Shown: piece after piece, positions 22,653 to 35,179 of the stretch
Layout: every line of letters begins with the position of its first letter
Position numbering within the stretch: the first letter of the stretch is position 1
From: Perilla frutescens
Lineage: Eukaryota; Streptophyta; Magnoliopsida; Lamiales; Lamiaceae
Assembly (NCBI GenBank): GCA_026008535.1
Contig: BRKX01000014.1
Location: 49,339,006 to 49,403,005 of the forward strand
Length of the DNA: 64,000 nucleotides
Direction of reading: 5' to 3'
Program-made: the position numbers and the translations under genes
Notes under the pieces: model-generated
What the model was told of the DNA's origin: nothing
Databases searched by the model: none
The model's input: only the letters and a program-made list of their open reading frames with translations

Positions 22653-25600
22653 CTACATTTCCTGGACCTCTGCACGACTTTCCTTCGACTCTTGTTGTTT
22701 TTTCTGATTACATTCATCAAAGTGAAAATGGATATGATGAGTGAGGATCGGACAAAACATAATTGTAGATATACACCAAACATATGATATGTACCTCAAG
22801 ATTTACTAAGAAAGTTGCAGACACAATTAATTTATCTAATCGTATATTATGACAAATGAGACTCTCAAGATTTTCTAACACACACCATTTGTTGGAGCAA
22901 GCACACAAATTTAATTAAGTGAATGAATTTAGAATGTTAGTTGTTCATAATTACCTCAAATTGTTGTCGCACCGCGCCATTCAAATCCTTCAAGCTACCA
23001 AAATGTTCATCCTTTATTCTGACAACTTCCAATTTTGGTGTAGTTAGTAGTCCCAAAGTGAAAATTTTCATATAAGGGCAACTCCAAATTTCCACTTCCC
23101 TCAATGAAGGGAACTCAAGATCACATTTCCATTTGCAAAAGCTCACCAATTTGCGTAAACTATACATCTCAAGCTTCTGCAATTTAGGAAATAGAAGAGT
23201 AGTGGTCCTTTGAGCAGCAGCACTGATTACCAATTTCTCGTCATGTTCCTCTTTCTCTTCCTCGTCTTCAATCACTTTTACCATCTCATTACACAAACTT
23301 ATACTTAGTTCTCTGAGGTTGACAAAATTTTCAACGGTTGAAATCGTAAATAAACTCTTACTACCCTTATAATTAGAGATTGCTAACACTTCCAATCTTT
23401 TAAAGAGGGATACATGAGTTTTATAACAATACAATGGATTTGCATTCCATTGGATTGTTAATTGCTTCAAGTTGTGGAATGAAACCTGCAATCCAAATTA
23501 CGTATTTAGTAACTTTGCATGATAATAAATTAAAATATAATGATGAAGAAAGAGAAGGTTGGTGACTCGTAATTTACTTCAAGATAATTATCGAGGTCTG
23601 TTTTGAAAGCTTCGAGATTTGGTGCAGCCAGGAATCCCAACATGAAATATTTCATATTAGGGCACTCAGAAACATCCACTTTCCTCAGTGAAGGCAACTC
23701 GACATCACATTTGCATTCGCAAAAGCTCACCAATTTGGGTAAATCATGCAAGGTAAGTTCCTGTAAGTTAGGAAATAGAAGAGTCCTTTGACCACCACTC
23801 ACAGCTTTCTCCTCCTCATCTTTAATCACTTTTACTATTTCATCACAGTTACATATACTTAATTTTATGAGATTGACAAGATTTCCAGCAATTGAAGATG
23901 TAAATAAACTTGTACTGCTGCCATACACAGAGTATATTGATAACGTTTCCAGTTGAATAAAGAAGGGTACATGAATTTTATGACCACAGAATGGATTCCG
24001 ATCCATTTTTAATTGCTTGAGGTTGCCGAATGACACCTGCAATTCAAATAATCTACTGATCACTACCTTCCAACTAACTTCAAACTATATAAATTTATCC
24101 AAATTTAATGTAACAAAAATAATTCAATTATATATTCGAACAATCCAGTAATGAAAACAAAAATAACACTACCAGTATATATAATTATTGAGAAATGAAT
24201 TAAATGTGGCACTTACTTTTTGTGGCTGGCAAAAGAGATGCAAAGAATGATGATCATCAATGTCTGCGTTGCTGATGCCTCCAAAGATGTTCTCATTACT
24301 TGAAACAATACTTGTCATTTTTGGGCATTTTTCAATGGACATTGTCGTGAGTACAGGGAATTCAATGCCTTCAATTCCTTGATAGAAAGTTGTCAGATTT
24401 GGTAGATCACTTAACACAGCCTCCTTCAGTTTTGGGAACATTTTTGTGATATGTCGACCATTGTTTGTATTTTGGTCGTCTTCTTCATTCCACAAAAACA
24501 CTTGTTCCATCATCTCACAACGGCTGATATCTATGGAAGAAAGGTTGGTAAAAACTGGAACATAATTGCTCTTCCAGAATTGCTTTAGTGCTGGCAAGCT
24601 TCGAAGTTCTAATTCCTTGAGATTCTGGAAAGAATTGGACGGAATATGACAATCCAATATCTGTACTAATTGGGGAAGAGAGAAAAGCTTCAGAAACTCC
24701 ATGTGCGGAAACACCGTGCCATTATGCATTAAAGATGTTCTTCCGATATTCTTCATTGTTTCGCACTCACCCAAATTCAACCACCTTATGTTTTCACTTT
24801 TTGCCAAGTCCATATTATTTGCACCATTTCCAGTTAAATGTACATATTCAGTATCTCTTAGAAGCTGCATCTCAATCCAATCTCCTACACAAGTTCCTCC
24901 CTCCCATTGTAGAGATAATTTTTTGTTAGATGAATAAGAACAAAATTCATCTGCCAACAAAAATGAAGAGGATGGAGGAATTCTGATTTGAAATCTCTCC
25001 AACTTTGATGAAAGGCACATGTTTTCCGTAGCTAATGCAGTATCCTCAATATCAATCTCCAAGCACCTCAAATTAATCAGAGACTCAAGCTCTCTCAGCC
25101 CTGCATTCTCTCTTTTTTTTTCTATCCCATGCTTCCCATTTGTTGAAGCTCCCCAACATCTTCAACTCCTCCAACCCAACTAGATTTGATATGATACCTG
25201 GACCTATTCTTTTGAGATTTTCGCACCCCGTAAGATCTAACAGTTTCAGGCGATTTAATCCCTTTATCTCCTGTGGCAATTCCTCAATCGACCAACAATT
25301 ACAACAAGTGAGAATCTCTAGATTTACCAACTCTCCAACTACTGAAATTGTCTCCAATCCCGGACAAAAATGGAACACCAAAGTGTTGAGATTTCTTAGT
25401 GATTGTGTTGTTTGTGGCAGTGATGGCAATGAGTAATACTGAATGCACAACACCTGGAGATATCCGATCCCTTTTTCAAGAAAGCTACTATCCAATTTTA
25501 ATTCTAAATTACCACTAAAGAAGAGAAGACGTAAGTTTGTAGGAAACTTCGGTCTTTCTCCGACTAGCTGCAAAGAAGAAGAAATGCAAGTGCAATCATT

Positions 25601-27060
25601 GTGAAAAATGTATCCCTCTAGTTTAGCAATGAATATGCAAACATCACGAACTACATCATGCATTCGAACATCATCTTCATCACGCAAACCATCTAACAGC
25701 AAAGACCGACTTTTAAGCATCTTAGTCATTGCACACATCCTATTCCTTGCTTCTTCCAAATTTCTGATGCCTCCTTCAAATATACATAATCCCATGCAGA
25801 AATAGGTCAACTTCTCTACAGGAATATCAGCATTTTCATGAAACAAACAACAGAGCAAGAATACGAATTTGGCATGCTTAGAGCCCAAGGCATCATAACT
25901 TAATTTTAGGGGATTGTAAACTTTTGCGATAAAATCTGGGATATCCGGATCACATTGTCTCAATTGACGTAGTGCATCTTTCCAAATAGACGCATTCTTC
26001 TCATCTTTTAGCGCCGCACCAACAGTTATAAGAGCAATTGGTAATCCTGCGCACTCTTTCACAACTTGTTTTACTAAAGAATTCAACTGAGTATCATTCA
26101 CACATGTGCCAGCTCTCTCTCTAAACAGAAACCATGCTTCTTCTTCAAATAAGGCTTTCATTCCAAAAACACATTCATTGCATTTAAAACATCACTATTT
26201 CGAGATGTTAATAGGATTGTGCAGCCTTTGCAACCACAAGGTATTCCTAATTCCTCTAACTCGAGTCTTTCCCAAACATCATCCAAAACTAGCAGAATTC
26301 TCTTTGTGCCTGCAGATAGTCTCGAATGTAACTTTTGTACTCTATTAGCGAGCGAAGCATCCTCTTGGAGCTTCTCCAAACCTAATGGTCCACCAATCTC
26401 AATCTGAATTTTCAACTTGTCTACTTGTTGGCTAACCACTGCCATCACAACTTCTTCAAATGCATGCTCTTTCAATGCCCGGTTCATGATCATTTTGGCC
26501 ATGGTAGTCTTTTCAAGACCTCCCATCCCACATATCCCTATCATATTCACATCTCCATCTTTCAAACATGTCATAATGTCTTCTTCAATTTGTTTTCTCG
26601 ACTCAAATTCATATGTCCTTCCTATTGGAGCTACTCTCATTGCTGTTGGAGGTCCTGACTGGGATATAGCATCAAACTTGCACTGGGCTCGAAGATTTTT
26701 CATACGATCAGTTGTTTTCTTAGCTCTCTTGCTAAGTGAAAAACGAGCTCCAAGCTTCAAACAACCACTTTCTAGATTTGTAACTTCGTTCAAAATTCCA
26801 TTGATTTCATCTTTCATATCCTTGGAAGTTTTTAACCAAGTATCAACCTCACGGGCAATGATTCGTACATTATCTCTTGCTCTATCAACTTTCCCCTGCA
26901 GGTCTCCTGCTGCATCATCAAGTTTTTCGGCTTCGAGTTTCAGACTAGTGATGTTGGCAGTGAAGCAAAAGAGGTAATTCAATTGGCATATGATTGGTTC
27001 ACGAACCCATTTCATTGCTTCAATACCTGCTCCAACAAAACTTGCCGCAATTTCTGCCAT
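22653..27060 (-). pseudogene. CC-NBS-LRR disease-resistance gene, inactivated
   Basis: This is an intracellular immune receptor of the coiled-coil NBS-LRR class (At4g27190/RPS2-like). Exon 1 is 24217-27060, exon 2 23578-24036, exon 3 22955-23485, all with GT/AG borders; exons 2 and 3 are multiples of three. A last exon near 22653-22760 is possible. Visible parts: N-terminal coiled coil (MAEIAASFVGAGIEAMKW), P-loop GMGGLEKTT, kinase-2 KRILLVLDDVW, RNBS-B ILLTSRNSD, GLPL CAGLPIALITVG, MHD VRMHDVV, then LRRs. Three defects: the P-loop Gly before Lys is Glu (codon 26512-26514, GAA for GGA), which should abolish nucleotide binding; a frameshift at about 26158-26172; and a second at a run of nine T (25113-25121), where eight would restore the frame. 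A Helitron end lies 25 bp before the ATG. Confidence 0.9.
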
Positions 27061-27084
27061 TTCCTACTCCTTTTTTGTTTCAAA

Positions 27085-27111
27085 CTAGCAGAGATCACGT
27101 GCATTGCACGT
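27085..27111 (-). mobile_element. Helitron 3' terminus
   Basis: On the minus strand the palindrome ACGTGCAATGCACGT (27097-27111) is followed eight bases later by CTAG (27088-27085) and then T in the flank. This is the standard Helitron 3' end and insertion context. The element would extend to higher coordinates; its 5' end was not identified. The terminus lies only 25 bp upstream of the resistance-gene ATG. Confidence 0.6.
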
Positions 27112-27263
27112 AATTCCTATGATTTTACTAAATAATGATATAATAACTATAATTAACAGTTATAATGTATATTACAATTATTGTGTTAAATTTCATGTTG
27201 AATATTGTAAATATTTCTTCCTAAATACAATTTAATTCATCATATGTGTAAATTTACATTCTC

Positions 27264-27419
27264 ATAACAAAAGGAAAATATTTAAATTGGTCTAAATTTA
27301 AAAAGATATTGATTGGGCGATATCTTGATTTAATGATTTCAATAACAAAAGGAAAATATTTAAATTGGTCTAAATTTAAAAAGATATTGATTGGGCGATA
27401 TCTTGATTTAATGATTTCA
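27264..27419 (+). repeat. 78-bp tandem duplication
   Basis: Units 27264-27341 and 27342-27419 appear identical, starting ATAACAAAAGGAAAATATTT. They lie about 200 bp upstream of the resistance-gene ATG. Confidence 0.92.
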
Positions 27420-28670
27420 ATTAGCGTATTTTATTTTTTAAATTATAAAAAATATTGAGCTTTCAACAAATAAATATCAATAAGTGCAATTTACATTTTA
27501 TTTTATTTTTATCATAATGTTTCTTATTTTCAATAATTTCTTAAAATTAAATGATGAACAATTTATGAATTGTTTATATTTAATTAATTATAAGTGCAGA
27601 ATATAAAGAATAACTAAAGTATTTAACTGTAAAGGACACTCTTGGTTTGTTTTGTATTTATCTTCCAAATACTACGATAAATGTTTAGAATTTAATTGAA
27701 TCGGTATTTATATGTGGTTATATGTCTAATGAAATACTCGATAATAAATGTAGTAAACCTATTACAGACCAAATGAGGATAACACAAATATTAGATAAAA
27801 AAATATATAAATAGCAAATTTGATCGACAAGTAACTGTAGAATGATTTTATCTTTGGTGATCTACTATGATACTATATATCTATGTTTACTTGCTAACAT
27901 TTATTGAAATTTATTATTATTTTTTGAGTTGGGAGAGCGTGCTCAGGAGGCCAAATTTGTTATTAATATTTAATAATATTAAAAATACTAAAGATTTTCT
28001 GAGTTTTAAACAATCCTCCTCGATAATTTGTCCAACACAACAATCATTATATAATATTAATATTCTGAAAAAAATAAAGATTTTTTTTTTGTTATATAAT
28101 TCTCATGTACGTGAACACAAATCAATTTTTATCTTTCAATGTAACCAATTAATTCAGCATACATGGTTTTCCTTTTCCTTTCTTTTATTTTAATTGGTTA
28201 AATTTACCTTTTTTTAAAATTTTGGGTGAACATGCAGAGTAAACAAAAAAGTGTGGTTGTATAAAGTAAAAAAAACAAGGACTCCTTTAAGATTATAATG
28301 AATTTAGTAAATGTAGCGTATAAAGTATTTGTCCCAAAAAGATTGCAATAATGATTGAATGATCATGTTAACTTAATTTATACAGGCACTTAATGTGTTT
28401 TTTCTAATATTAATTATTGAAAATAATAAAGTGTAGAGATATATTCATTTTTTATATCTAAAGCTCCTATATATTCACGATATAAAGGTACACTCATTAT
28501 ATATATATATATATTGCTATTTTTTTTCTGAATCGCAATAGTAGAAATGCATTAATTATATAAATCTCATTCATATTAGTAATCTTTAAGTCTAACCTAA
28601 ACAATATGAACTTGTTTGCTTATATGATTTAAATTAAATTAATATCAACAAGTACATTAATACTTAGATA

Positions 28671-28701
<31 letters not shown>

Positions 28702-28850
28702 TCATCAATTGGTATTTATTTGTTGTCACTATTGTCCAGTGTAAAATGTACCACAAGAAATATATTTCTTTGATTTACATGCTACATATATATATATATA
28801 TATCTTAAACTTACTTGTAAGTGTAATATTAAAGTTGAAATATTATTTTA
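27420..28850. other. AT-rich noncoding DNA
   Basis: No gene is seen. The 108-codon frame at 27867-28193 is AT-driven and matches nothing. The block 28383-28560 has a diverged direct copy at 30524-30680. Microsatellites: (AT)n at about 28499-28514 and (TTA)n at about 28674-28699. Confidence 0.5.
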
Positions 28851-28858
28851 CAAATAGC

Positions 28859-29104
28859 CAGGGGTGGCTAATGAGGGGCGCGAGGTGCGCTTTCGCATAG
28901 GGCCCCTCAAATCCCGTATATATTTTTTTAATATTAAGGGCCTAATTTTTTAGTATTAAAGTTTAATTTTGTAATATTAGGAGCCTAATTTTTTTAATAT
29001 TTGGGTCCATTTTTTATTAATAACTTAAAACATAAATTTTATAGTATTGGAAATCCAATTTTTATAATTAGCACAGGGTCCCTAAAATATTTAAGATGGC
29101 CCTG
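28859..29104. mobile_element. hAT-type MITE
   Basis: Begins CAGGGGTGGC and ends GATGGCCCTG, whose complement starts CAGGGCCATC. Perfect 8-bp duplications CAAATAGC flank it (28851-28858 and 29105-29112). It is 246 bp, noncoding, with a GC-rich left end followed by AT-rich sequence. Confidence 0.85.
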
Positions 29105-29601
29105 CAAATAGCATCTAAATAATTATTTTTTCACCAGTCTTTATGTTTGAATATTAACCTCTACACTCTTATAATTATATAAATAAAATATTGACTTTGG
29201 TTTTACAAGCCGTGAATCATATTTTGTAAAATGGGTAATTTTTGTAGACTTTTTATGATTTGAATCACATGTCATAAATTGCGACATAATTTTACAAATT
29301 AATAATTTTGAAAAAGTCACCATTAATAGAAAAGAAAAGGTGTGAAAATCACCCCTAAAGTTTACACACCATTGCGGATCACCCCTATTCATTGTTTATG
29401 TGTAATTAAATTTAAATTTAGTTATAAAGGGTGCAAGTAAAGCCATTAAGATCTAGAGTTTATGGTGCTCAATAAATTATTTATAATATAATTAACTATT
29501 AAAATTTAATTCATAAGAAAATTAAATATAATTTGAAAGGTAAAATTGTAAGTGATTGGAAAAGTCATGCGATATTCTTGTAATGTTAATTTCAACTCCA
29601 A

Positions 29602-29816
29602 TAAATTTCACCATCTAAATAACTTCAAAATTAATCTAAATTTAGCTTGGTAAAATTCAATAATAAAATATACTCCAAAAAGATTTGTTCAAATAGATAA
29701 TACAATACAATAGAATTATAATATTTATATATAGTTAAAATTTGCATAAGATACTGCATATAAAATATGAATCCCGTTAAAATATATGAAGCTTCTATGT
29801 TATACACACACACTAA
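29602..29816 (+). repeat. Long inverted repeat, left arm
   Basis: Reads as a diverged reverse complement of 31406-31620: shared blocks include AGCTTGGTAAAATTCAATA, TTTATATATAGTTAAAA and GAGCTTCTATGTTA-like sequence next to a CA-repeat. I estimate 70-75% identity by eye. The arms enclose about 1.6 kb of AT-rich DNA with no gene. Confidence 0.7.
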
Positions 29817-30523
29817 ACATATTATTCTTCTTTTTAATCATACAGATCAATATTTCAGTTTAATGTACAATACAATCTAAAGTAAAAATTATCAAAAAAA
29901 ACCACCAACAATAATTTTAATGCATCATATATAATATGTTGAAATAGAAACAAATCTCGATTTACAAATGACTGGTTAGGAGTTTCATTTTATGTAGAAA
30001 TTGAGAATTATAAACTCTTAGAAAGTAGTATTTGAACAATAGTTTTCTTGTCAATCTATAGCAGTAAAGTTAAGAAAATGATCATAATAAATAATTTTTA
30101 AGTAGATTAGTGAGTTTTTTTTTAATAAATTATTGGGGAATCTCTAGAAAACTAACATGTGATTATTAATAATTACATAAAATAAAGAATGAAAAAAAAA
30201 ATATTAGAGAATTCTTTATTTGTTGTGTATTTATCTTTAAAATTAGTACAAATAAATGTAAATAAAAATAAGCTATTATGTATCCAATTAAATTGGGTTA
30301 CTAAAATCTATGTTCTAATTAATTAATTGTATCATTTTGTATATGATATTATAAAATTATTGTTATACTCTAGCACAATGTATTCTAAGCTTTTTTTTTT
30401 TTTTCTAATATGTCGTTGGAATAGTAAGTAAAAAAATTAAGTTTTTAATATGAATTATTGTATACATGCTTGTGATATATATATATATATATGTTGAAAA
30501 TTTTGTGCAAAAATTTAATTTAT

Positions 30524-30680
30524 ATCGGCATTTAATAATGTATTCTTTCCAATGTTAATTATTGAAAATAGTAAAGTAGATATATTCATTTTATATATCT
30601 ATGATTCATATATTCACGTTATAAAATGTACACCTATTATATATATATATAGTCGTACATTATTTTTTACAATGATATAA
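30524..30680 (+). repeat. Diverged direct copy of 28383-28560
   Basis: Both copies contain TTAATTATTGAAAATA, then ATATATTCATTT, TATATTCACG and a TACACYYATTATATATATA run in the same order and spacing. Confidence 0.65.
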
Positions 30681-31405
30681 AATAATTCTATATTGCATTG
30701 ATTTTAAGTTCAATTAAAAAGTATGAAACAATATAATGAATTTGATGTTTGATATTTCACGGTTAAAAAGTATGAAACAATATAATAAAATATAAGGCTA
30801 AATAACTCTTTAACAAATTTTACTTAATTTCACGCATGTAAATAGGTCATTAATTACATGGCATATAGTAATTAATCAAAGCACAAAATTAAATTAATTC
30901 AAGTAATTTAATAAGTGATTTGGTTTAACGATTGTGGACTCGAATAAATATTTGTAACCCTACTTGATTAGTTATAATAAATTAATTAAGTATTCAATTA
31001 TGTATCATATAGTTCTATGTACTATAAGTCTACAATCTTTCTCCAAGCTATAAAAAAATCTATTATTTTATACAATATTCATCAAGTTTCTTTTATTTAA
31101 TAAACCGACTTATAATCATGAGCTATAATTGTTACTAATTATGATTAGCCCTTTTAACTCATGACGTAGACAAGTGGAAATTTATTTCACCAATTAGAGA
31201 TATATTATTAAATTATAAATGAACTTTTATTATATCATAAATTCTGAATTTGGTATTAGATTACAACTATGCTTATTTCATTTGAATAAATTGTTAAAAA
31301 AAGAATTGATCTTCCAATTATGTTCATTCTTATTTGCTTATAGTTTATTATCTTTGAATCTAGGTTGAAAAACTATGTAAAGAGTCTGTCACATTGTATG
31401 CGTGT

Positions 31406-31620
31406 TTGTGTGTGTAACATAGAAGCTCAAAGTACTTTAACGTGATCCATATTTTATATACCTATATTATGCAAATTTTTAACTATATATAAATGTTATG
31501 ATTTTATTGTCTTAGGTTATTTATTTGAAAAAATCATTAATTTTGAGTATATTTTTCTATTGAATTTTACCAAGCTTACTTAGGATTGACTTTAAAATAT
31601 TTTGGATTGTGAAATTTAAG
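31406..31620 (-). repeat. Long inverted repeat, right arm
   Basis: Partner of 29602-29816. The two arms could bound an old element of about 2.0 kb, but no target duplication was found. Confidence 0.7.
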
Positions 31621-31660
31621 AAAGCCAAATTCCAATTTTTGTATGGTTCATGGTTCACAA

Positions 31661-32535
31661 AAGTTGTCTAATACCTAACGTTCTTAACCTAATGTTTGAT
31701 CTGTTTTTATGATTGTTTTCTTCATGTTGTAATATTTATATTTCGTTGTCTTGCTTCATTTATTACTTTTTGTACTCTTCAATTATATATATGGGAAAAG
31801 ATAGACAAAGTTTTTACGGTGCATGGTTCACAAAAGTTGTCTACTGCCTTAAGTTTTTAATCTAATTTAATATAAATTAATTAGAATCGTAACAATATTA
31901 TATATTATATTATTCTCATAGATTAGTTAGGAATATAATAGTAATATAATAATATATTAGATTATGTAGATTAATTAGAATTGTAATAGCATTATAATAA
32001 TATATATTAGATAATTACATTGTTGCCCTTAAATAAAATAAAAAATAAGGTTATAATAGGTAAACCCAAAATTGTAAGATAAGCCACTTTTTATAAAAGT
32101 TGTCTAATACCTAACGTTCTTAACCTAATGTTTGATCTGTTTTTATGATTGTTTTCTTCATGCTGCAATATTTATATTTCGTTATCTTGTTTCATTTATT
32201 ACTTTTTGTACTCTTCAATTATATATATGCATGGGAAAAGATAGACAAAGTTTTTACGGTGCATGGTTCACAAAAGTTGTCTACTGCCTTAAGTTTTTAA
32301 TCTAATTTAATATAAATTAATTAGAATCGTAACAATATTATATATTATATTATTCTCATAGATTAGTTAGGAATATAATAGTAATATAATAATATATTAG
32401 ATTATGTAGAATAATTAGAATTGTAATAGCATTATAATAATATATATTAGATAATTACATTGTTGCCCTTAAATAAAATAAAAAATAAGGTTATAATAGG
32501 TAAACCCAAAATTGTAAGATAAATCACTTTTTATA
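31661..32535 (+). repeat. 436-bp tandem duplication
   Basis: Unit 1 (31661-32096) and unit 2 (32097-32535) run from AAGTTGTCTAATACCTAACG to the CACTTTTTATA block with few differences (a 4-bp ATGC insertion in unit 2 and scattered substitutions). Within each unit GGTTCACAAAAGTTGTCTA recurs and may have primed the duplication. Noncoding. Confidence 0.9.
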
Positions 32536-32875
32536 TTAGTATAGATTAATGAGAATGTGTTAAAACAGCTCTGGAAAAGGCAATATATATATATATATAT
32601 TACATATACAGAGAAGCCTTAAAAAAATTCTACACTCAACCAATTAGTAGATTAAACATTTATAATTATATAGATGGTGTCATGGAGATATTTAAAAAAT
32701 AAAAATAAAAATCCACAAGCCCAAACAGTACTATATACAACATTTATGAGCCAACTTGTTTTTAGCCACCCAAAAATTTAAAAAACTTATTTTAATCACT
32801 TATTTCTATATACATTTATTTTAATCACTTTGGACTAAATTATCCTTAATTAAAGAAATAAAAAAAAACTGAAAA
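32536..32875. other. AT-rich noncoding DNA
   Basis: No gene is seen. TTTTAGCCACCCAAAAATTT at about 32760 resembles the terminus of the MITE at 47809-48020 and may be a degraded relative. Confidence 0.4.
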
Positions 32876-33136
32876 CTAAAAAAGAGAATTGAAAAAAAAA
32901 GAAAAAAAAATTAAAACAAACCGCATCTGCAAATCGTCATCGTTTTCTCCACGACAACACTCTTCCCCAACCCAACCCACCCCTTCTTCCATCCATGGCA
33001 GAGTTCTCTTCGTAGTTCGACGAGGGTGAGCGGGAAGCACCAAAGTGGAGTGGGAAGTTGTTGAGTTTGCCATGCATGCAGCATAAATCATGCAGCACAC
33101 ACAGATCAGCAGAATGAGGAAGAGAGAATTGAGCAT
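32876..33136 (-). CDS. Possible small secreted peptide (hypothetical)
   Basis: From Met at 33136 the 86-residue frame opens with MLNSLFLILLICVCCMIYAA, a convincing signal-peptide profile. It continues with NSTTSHSTLVLPAHPRRTTK and an acidic Cys-containing tail (EECCRGENDDD). The last residues are hydrophobic and come from a poly-A/T tract, so the true end may be a splice donor or the frame may be chance. I do not recognise the mature part as PSK, CLE, RALF or another known peptide family. The outer copia LTR begins roughly 30 bp upstream, so any promoter would be displaced. Confidence 0.25.
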   Translation of the reverse strand: MLNSLFLILLICVCCMIYAACMANSTTSHSTLVLPAHPRRTTKRTLPWMEEGVGWVGEECCRGENDDDLQMRFVLIFFSFFFNSLF

Positions 33137-33164
33137 ATGCAGATATTTCTTGTTTGAGTACACG

Positions 33165-33390
33165 TGGCAGCATAGGAGCATATCTTTGCATGGACCACTA
33201 TGTTTTATATATACACACACTGTTAGATCAAGTTAGTTATACTATTGAGATGTATAGCCGTCGATTCTAGCTCAAATCTTACGCTGAGTATTGTATATAA
33301 GTAAGGGAGCTCTATATGTAATCTGTGAGTTTTACTGAATAAAATTGATTTGGTTTCTATGCAAAATATTGCATATTAGAAAATCTTCAT
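33165..33390 (+). repeat. copia-B 5' LTR (left edge approximate)
   Basis: Ends AGAAAATCTTCA directly before the primer-binding site. It contains a TATA-like TTGTATATAAG (33290s) and resembles 43338-43570. Confidence 0.75.
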
Positions 33391-34299
33391 GGTATCAAGA
33401 GCCATAGGTTCTACTTCATTGATTCAAATTTTTTCTGCAGTTTCTGATATTTGATCTTTTTGGTAATCTGCATGGCGGACTGTCCATGGGGTTTACTACT
33501 CATACAACACCACTTCATCATGGGGAGTCTAGTGATAATGGTGATGGCCGGCGGAATGCGGTACAGACTAGTGAGAATTTGACACCGCTGCGAAGATTGG
33601 ATCAGCATCAACTGCCTAACGATGATTCTACCGTCGTTTATGTTCGATCTGAGATTAATAGCAATCGCATTCTTGCCAATGATGCTTTGTATATAGCACT
33701 GAATGAACATCCAGGTATGTTTCTTACTGCTGATTTATTCGATGGTAAAAATTTCCATCATTGGTGCAGATCTGTGAAACGCGGTCTGATATCTAGGAAT
33801 AAACTAAGTCTCATTGAGGGTACTCTGCCTAAACCACTAGAAACCTCTGTAGATTACATGCAGTGGCTCAAAATAGACTATTTGGTGTTTACTTTGATTA
33901 GCAATTCAATTTTTGAGGACATTGCTCGGGGCTTTCAAAGTTTAGATACTTCCAAAGAGCTATGGGATAAATTACATTGGCGGTTTGGTAAACGAAATGG
34001 TCCCAGAATCTATAAGTTGCGTAGGGATATAGCAACATACTCTTAAACTACGATGATGTATTTTACTAATCTTAGCAGATTGTGGGATGAATTAGCATTG
34101 CTAAAAACTACCAAAGCCTGCACTTGTGCTGCAACAGAAGATATTAGTAGGGATATGGAAGATGAGCATATGATGCAATTTTTGATGGGCTTAAATGACA
34201 GCTATGAGGCTATATACCAGCAGATCCTCATCTTAAATCCGCTTCCAACAGTAGTCAGGCATATGCAATGGTTCTCCAAGTTGAGGAGCAAATGTATGT

Positions 34300-35179
34300 T
34301 GTTGTGGTATCGCCTAGCCAGGGTTACACAACTTGGTTCCCTCACACTTGCGGCCTCACACACTCGCTACTCAAGTAGCTATGACCCAAGAACAGTAGAA
34401 AATCAAAGCACTAGAACTATTACAGACTAGGAGTTTCACAGAAGGTGTTTCGGCAGAGAAGCTTCAAACTGGGGCTTCAAACTGGGGCTTCAACTTTGTT
34501 CTTCAACTTGAACAGAGCCTCAGAGAAGTAGATCTAATGAATCTACTGTTCTTCTTCACCGGCTAGGGGCTATAGTTCTTCAGTTCTGCAAACACACAAA
34601 ACAAAGCAAGTTAGGTTCAGGGATATTGCAGATAACAGAGCAGAAGAGAAAACATAGCCAGAGATAGCATGAATCAGTGAGTCAATCAGTGGGAAAAGTG
34701 TGCCCTAGACACGGTTTGGCTCAGATTTTCCCACGAACGGCGGCGCTAGCAACTCCGGCGACAGGAGATGCCCAGACCAAGGGGAAGGGGAAGAGAAAGC
34801 GGTAGCTAGGGTTTGAAGGGGGCGGCGATGATCGATCTTTTCTCCCTCAATAGCAGCTTCTCCCAACACTCATATGCCCAACAGGAATCACAACACAAGA
34901 TTCCGGCAAGAGAAACCGTGGGAGCAAGCTGAGAAGATCCAGAGAGAGAGAGAGAGAGAGAAAATGCTAGATAGATTCGTGAGGTGAGCGATGAAAGGGG
35001 AGAGAGATCCATCTCTAGTTAAAGAGGCTTCTGGAGCATCGAGAAACAGCAGCAATAAAGATGCTTAGTTAATAGGGAGATGGACCGTCGGGTAGGGTTA
35101 GGGGTTTAGGGCTTGGGCCGGGTTAGATATTTAATTAGGAACTAGGCCGAGTGAAATAGCAATTGGGCCAACACCAACA
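34300..35179 (-). repeat. copia-A LTR (3' LTR on the minus strand)
   Basis: Differs from the other LTR chiefly by one extra 13-bp GGGGCTTCAAACT-type unit, two extra bases in a GA run, and scattered single substitutions. Confidence 0.95.

Noticed and set aside
26417..26977. 186-codon plus-strand frame opposite the NBS domain
   Set aside because: Antisense shadow of the resistance-gene coding strand.
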